In this document: piece by piece, positions 6,483 through 8,158 of the stretch
How the letters are laid out: every line of letters begins with the position of its first letter
Numbering within the stretch: position 1 is the first letter of the stretch
Assembly: GCA_013698215.1 (NCBI GenBank)
Contig: JACCVJ010000167.1
Coordinates: 1 to 8,158 of the forward strand
Origin: Tatlockia sp.
GTDB lineage: Bacteria > Cyanobacteriota > Cyanobacteriia > Cyanobacteriales > Chroococcidiopsidaceae
Length of the DNA stretch: 8,158 nucleotides
Direction: 5' to 3'
Position numbers and translations under genes: made by a program
The notes under the pieces: model-generated
Databases searched by the model: none
Told to the model about the DNA's origin: nothing
The model's input: only the letters and a program-made list of their open reading frames with translations

Positions 6483-6641
6483 CTAAGCAAGTAAAAATCG
6501 TTGCCACTCTAGGAAAAACCTAAGTAGAAAATGAGCAGAAGCAGTCACAGCCAAAGGATTGCCAGCGCTAGGTGACAAATTATAAATAGTAGCAAGGCTG
6601 TGAGTGCTAGTAAAAAGCTGATTAATAAAGGCGACTCCTTG
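6483..6641 (-). other. Open frame of 52 codons, possible gene remnant (unrecognised)
   Basis: On the minus strand a stop-free frame runs from just after a TGA (6644-6642) to a TAG (6485-6483). It reads through segments such as FINQLFTSTHSLATIYN and AGNPLAVTASAHFLLRFF. There is no ATG and no Shine-Dalgarno, so it is not a convincing intact gene. Its codon mix resembles the neighbouring genes, which hints at a truncated C-terminus of a former gene. It converges on the amidohydrolase gene. Alternatively the frame is open by chance over a structured element, since the inverted repeat at 6541-6607 lies inside it. I do not recognise the protein. Confidence 0.25.
6541..6607. repeat. Imperfect 12-bp inverted repeat, 43-base loop
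   Basis: GCAGTCACAGCC (6541-6552) pairs with GGCTGTGAGTGC (6596-6607) at 11 of 12 positions. The stem can extend inward through TTGC/GCAA after a small internal loop, and the loop holds the palindrome AGCGCT. It could be a structured RNA, a remnant of a small inverted-repeat element, or chance. No flanking target-site duplication was identified. Confidence 0.4.
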
Positions 6642-6721
6642 TCAACAACAGTAAAATATCCATTAATAATAGTAAGTATCGTTTTGTTTTAAGTGTAAGT
6701 TCTTTAACAAACTACTTTTTG

Positions 6722-6957
6722 ATGGCGACTTCCCAAAAATTTGCAAGTTTCCTCGATTTACCGCCGACACAAACCCGCCACAAACCTATTAAGGATTGCT
6801 CTGGTTTGACTCCTCAAGAAAATTTGCAACAAATCATGACTCACCCCCTTATTGCGGTTACACTTTCCCCAAAGTCAAAGAACTGGTATTAAGCTGGAAT
6901 TGTTTAGCTTGTGGATGGGCTGATAATTTATTTGATTGTATAGATAGCAACAACTAA
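6722..6957 (+). pseudogene. Small zinc-ribbon-like ORF, apparently split by a frameshift
   Basis: An ATG at 6722 opens a 56-codon frame (to TAA 6890-6892) that begins MATSQKFASFLDLPPTQ and continues with L-T-P-Q-E-N-L-Q-Q-I-M-T-H-P. From about 6847 the -1 frame reads P-Y-C-G-Y-T-F-P-K followed by W-N-C-L-A-C-G-W-A-D-N-L, ending at TAA 6955-6957. Cys-Gly-Tyr followed by C-x-x-C-G is typical of a zinc ribbon, so the second half is more convincing in this frame. Joined at the run of five C bases (6844-6848), the product would be 78 residues. The first zinc knuckle would then have only one Cys, where a C-P-Y-C would be expected. A deletion in a former gene, a sequencing error, or less likely slippage at CCCCC could explain this. 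No Shine-Dalgarno is visible. I do not recognise the family. Confidence 0.4.
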
Positions 6958-7063
6958 CTTGTCACTTCCCTAAGCCTTTAGACAGAGGGGGTTGCTGGAG
7001 AGATTAAACTAACGCTAGAAATTGAGTTAAAAAATTTTGCTATTTTTTGGAATTAGGTTTGAT

Positions 7064-7084
7064 AGTAGTGTAGCTTGAACTACT
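7064..7084. promoter_or_regulatory. Short dyad upstream of the Nif3-family gene
   Basis: AGTAGT (7064-7069) and ACTACT (7079-7084) are exact reverse complements separated by 9 bases, ending 34 bases before the ATG at 7119. It could be an operator or a 5'-UTR hairpin. Six-base arms can arise by chance in AT-rich DNA. Confidence 0.2.
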
Positions 7085-7118
7085 GGGTTACTCAAAACTT
7101 GATTCGTGAATTGAGAGT

Positions 7119-7937
7119 ATGATAATTGCGGACTTAATTGATTGGTTTGAAGGTTGGGCAAATCCTGCTTGGCAGGAGAAGTGGGACAATTGTGGCTGGC
7201 AAATTGAGCCTGGGGTACTAAACCAGTCTGCACGAGTATTAGTGTGCTTAACACCTACTTTAGCGGTAATGGAGGAAGCGATCGCCTTGCAAAAAGCAGG
7301 TACAGAAGTTAATCTAATTTTTGCTCACCATCCACTAATTTTTAATCCGCTCAAATCTTTACGCACGGGAGAGGCAATTACTGAAATAACTCGCCTAGCT
7401 TTGGGCCATCAAATCGGTATGTATACCGCTCACACCAACTTTGACCAAGTGCAAGAAGGAACCGCCGATATACTAGCAACTTTGTTGAAATTAAAACAAG
7501 TCACCCCGATCATACCAACTCAAGCTAATTTAGGTTATGGACGAGTGGGAGAACTAAACCCAACGTTAACTTTAGCGGAGTTACTCGCCCAAATTCAAAC
7601 TCTTTTAAATCCGCCAAGTTTAATAATTTCTCCTACCGCCGATTTGGAGCAAACTATAGACAAAGTAGCCGTTTTAGGGGGAAGCGGTGCTAGTTACATT
7701 TCTGAAGTAGTCAAAACGGGGGCGCAAGCTTACTTAACCTCTGATTGCAAATTTCATCAATTTCAAGAAAGTCGCGATCGCGGTTTAATATTGATTGATG
7801 CTGGACATTATGCCACTGAACGCCCTGCTTGCAAATTCTTAGTTACAAAACTTGCAGCTTTAGGTTTAGAGTGGGTAAGTTTAAGCCAAAAAGATGAGGA
7901 TTTTCGCTACTTTTTTGAGCAACGTAAGTCTACTTAA
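7119..7937 (+). CDS. Nif3/YbgI-family dinuclear metal-centre protein
   Basis: This 272-residue product is a Nif3-like (DUF34, YbgI) protein. These are toroidal hexamers with a two-metal site in each subunit. The family is nearly universal, but its cellular role is unsettled. Annotation as GTP cyclohydrolase I type 2 is common and poorly supported. All the expected ligands are visible: H70-H71 in A-H-H-P-L-I-F, H105 and D109 in H-T-N-F-D, and H230 and E234 in G-H-Y-A-T-E. These match His63, His64, Asp101, His215 and Glu219 of E. coli YbgI. The length fits the short form without the PII-like insert found in some bacterial members. The N-terminal W-D-N-C-G-W is the expected W-D-N-x-G motif. The ATG follows a weak GAG. 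Upstream is the gene-poor interval and downstream an AT-rich gap, so it is probably monocistronic. HIP1 sites are at 7278-7285 and 7774-7781. Confidence 0.93.
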   Translation: MIIADLIDWFEGWANPAWQEKWDNCGWQIEPGVLNQSARVLVCLTPTLAVMEEAIALQKAGTEVNLIFAHHPLIFNPLKSLRTGEAITEITRLALGHQIGMYTAHTNFDQVQEGTADILATLLKLKQVTPIIPTQANLGYGRVGELNPTLTLAELLAQIQTLLNPPSLIISPTADLEQTIDKVAVLGGSGASYISEVVKTGAQAYLTSDCKFHQFQESRDRGLILIDAGHYATERPACKFLVTKLAALGLEWVSLSQKDEDFRYFFEQRKST

Positions 7938-7967
7938 ATTCTTATTTAGACTATAAAATTACTGGAG

Positions 7968-7990
7968 GTATTTTCTTAATTTAAAAATAC
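7968..7990. terminator. AT-rich hairpin after the Nif3-family gene
   Basis: GTATTTT (7968-7974) and AAAATAC (7984-7990) form a perfect 7-bp stem with a 9-base loop, 31 bases after the stop codon. It has no G+C-rich stem and no following T-run, so it is a poor intrinsic terminator. It may be only a weak 3'-end structure. Confidence 0.2.
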
Positions 7991-8031
7991 TAGATGTAAA
8001 TATATCTATTTGGTGTTTGATTAAATTGAAT

Positions 8032-8036
8032 GGAGG
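8032..8036 (+). promoter_or_regulatory. Strong Shine-Dalgarno GGAGG before ATG 8044
   Basis: GGAGG with a 7-base spacer before ATG is the best ribosome-binding site in the window, where most genes have weak ones or none. It leads only to a 16-codon ORF. A second GGAGG at 7964-7968 has no suitable ATG: the next is ATG-TAA at 7994-7999. Confidence 0.45.
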
Positions 8037-8043
8037 CTTATTT

Positions 8044-8094
8044 ATGTTTCTGCAATCGATAAACTTAACTAAGTTACTAATTCATATTTATTAG
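8044..8094 (+). CDS. Possible 16-residue peptide or interrupted gene start
   Basis: The ATG at 8044 opens a 16-codon frame, MFLQSINLTKLLIHIY, ended by TAG at 8092-8094. After that stop the same frame stays open to the window end (at least 20 more codons). It may therefore be a leader peptide, a gene start broken by one amber codon, or chance. The perfect Shine-Dalgarno spacing is the only positive evidence. The sequence is mildly hydrophobic and not recognised. Confidence 0.25.
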   Translation: MFLQSINLTKLLIHIY

Positions 8095-8102
8095 CCAATT
8101 AT

Positions 8103-8158
8103 TTATTCAGCCCACAATACAGTTTGTCTAGCTACCAACATCGCCAACTCAAAAAGCA
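8103..8158 (-). CDS. Possible 3' end of a minus-strand gene entering the window
   Basis: On the minus strand a frame open from the window edge reads LFELAMLVARQTVLWAE and ends at TAA (8105-8103). The composition looks protein-like (amphipathic helix), but 17 codons are too few to identify anything. The plus-strand frame over the same bases is also open, so only one of the two readings is likely to be real. Confidence 0.25.
   Translation of the reverse strand, partial: LFELAMLVARQTVLWAE

Larger units (their letters stand above)
6468..7118. other. 651-base region without an intact gene
   Basis: Between the amidohydrolase and the Nif3 gene there is no ORF above about 60 codons. The interval contains a 52-codon minus-strand open frame overlapping an imperfect inverted repeat (6483-6641) and a small interrupted plus-strand ORF with zinc-ribbon features (6722-6957). 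The remaining approximately 160 bases are AT-rich and carry a short dyad before the Nif3 gene. No HIP1 octamer occurs here, unlike the flanking genes. The picture fits a decayed or rapidly changing interval. Confidence 0.6.

Noticed and set aside
6468..7118. Insertion sequence or CRISPR array in the gene-poor interval
   Set aside because: No transposase fragment, no paired terminal repeats with target duplication and no regularly spaced direct repeats were found.
7027..7254. Minus-strand ORF of 75 codons across the Nif3 start
   Set aside because: About 60% overlaps the conserved Nif3 N-terminus antisense. There is no ribosome-binding site and no recognisable domain.

Overview
This is a cyanobacterial chromosome segment. 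It carries 11 perfect copies of the octamer GCGATCGC (HIP1), where chance would give well under one. Its genes also fit an oxygenic phototroph: menD (phylloquinone route), a cytochrome c6-like electron carrier, a cyanobacterial-type Ser/Thr kinase and a FolB with cyanobacterial character. The overall GC is moderate to low and Shine-Dalgarno sites are weak or absent before most genes. I cannot name the genus. Layout: (1) 1-294 holds the 5' part of folB on the minus strand, leaving the window, diverging from menD across a gap of about 67 bases. (2) menD (295-2019, +) converges on a lipoprotein methyltransferase gene (2016-2744, -), and their stop codons share the palindrome TTAA. (3) The methyltransferase is the second gene of a tight minus-strand pair with a c6-like cytochrome (2746-3078), separated by one base. 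(4) A 192-base divergent region with a strong dyad separates this pair from a membrane-anchored Ser/Thr kinase (3271-4467, +). (5) The kinase is followed after 9 bases by bioD (4477-5196, TTG start) and then an M20D amidohydrolase (5253-6467). (6) 6468-7118 has no intact gene. It holds an imperfect inverted repeat inside a minus-strand open frame, and a small zinc-ribbon-like ORF that appears frameshifted. (7) A Nif3/YbgI-family protein occupies 7119-7937. (8) The last 220 bases are AT-rich and hold two GGAGG motifs, a 16-codon ORF and possibly the 3' end of a further minus-strand gene. How the genes relate: most are housekeeping genes of cofactor metabolism (folate, phylloquinone, biotin) with no obvious shared pathway. 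The kinase-bioD pair and the cytochrome-methyltransferase pair are the groupings most likely to be co-transcribed. I see no mobile element, CRISPR array, tRNA or rRNA. I found no clear new multi-gene system. The points most worth a second look are the exported methyltransferase paired with an atypical c6 cytochrome, the frameshifted small zinc-ribbon gene, and the structured 6483-6641 interval.
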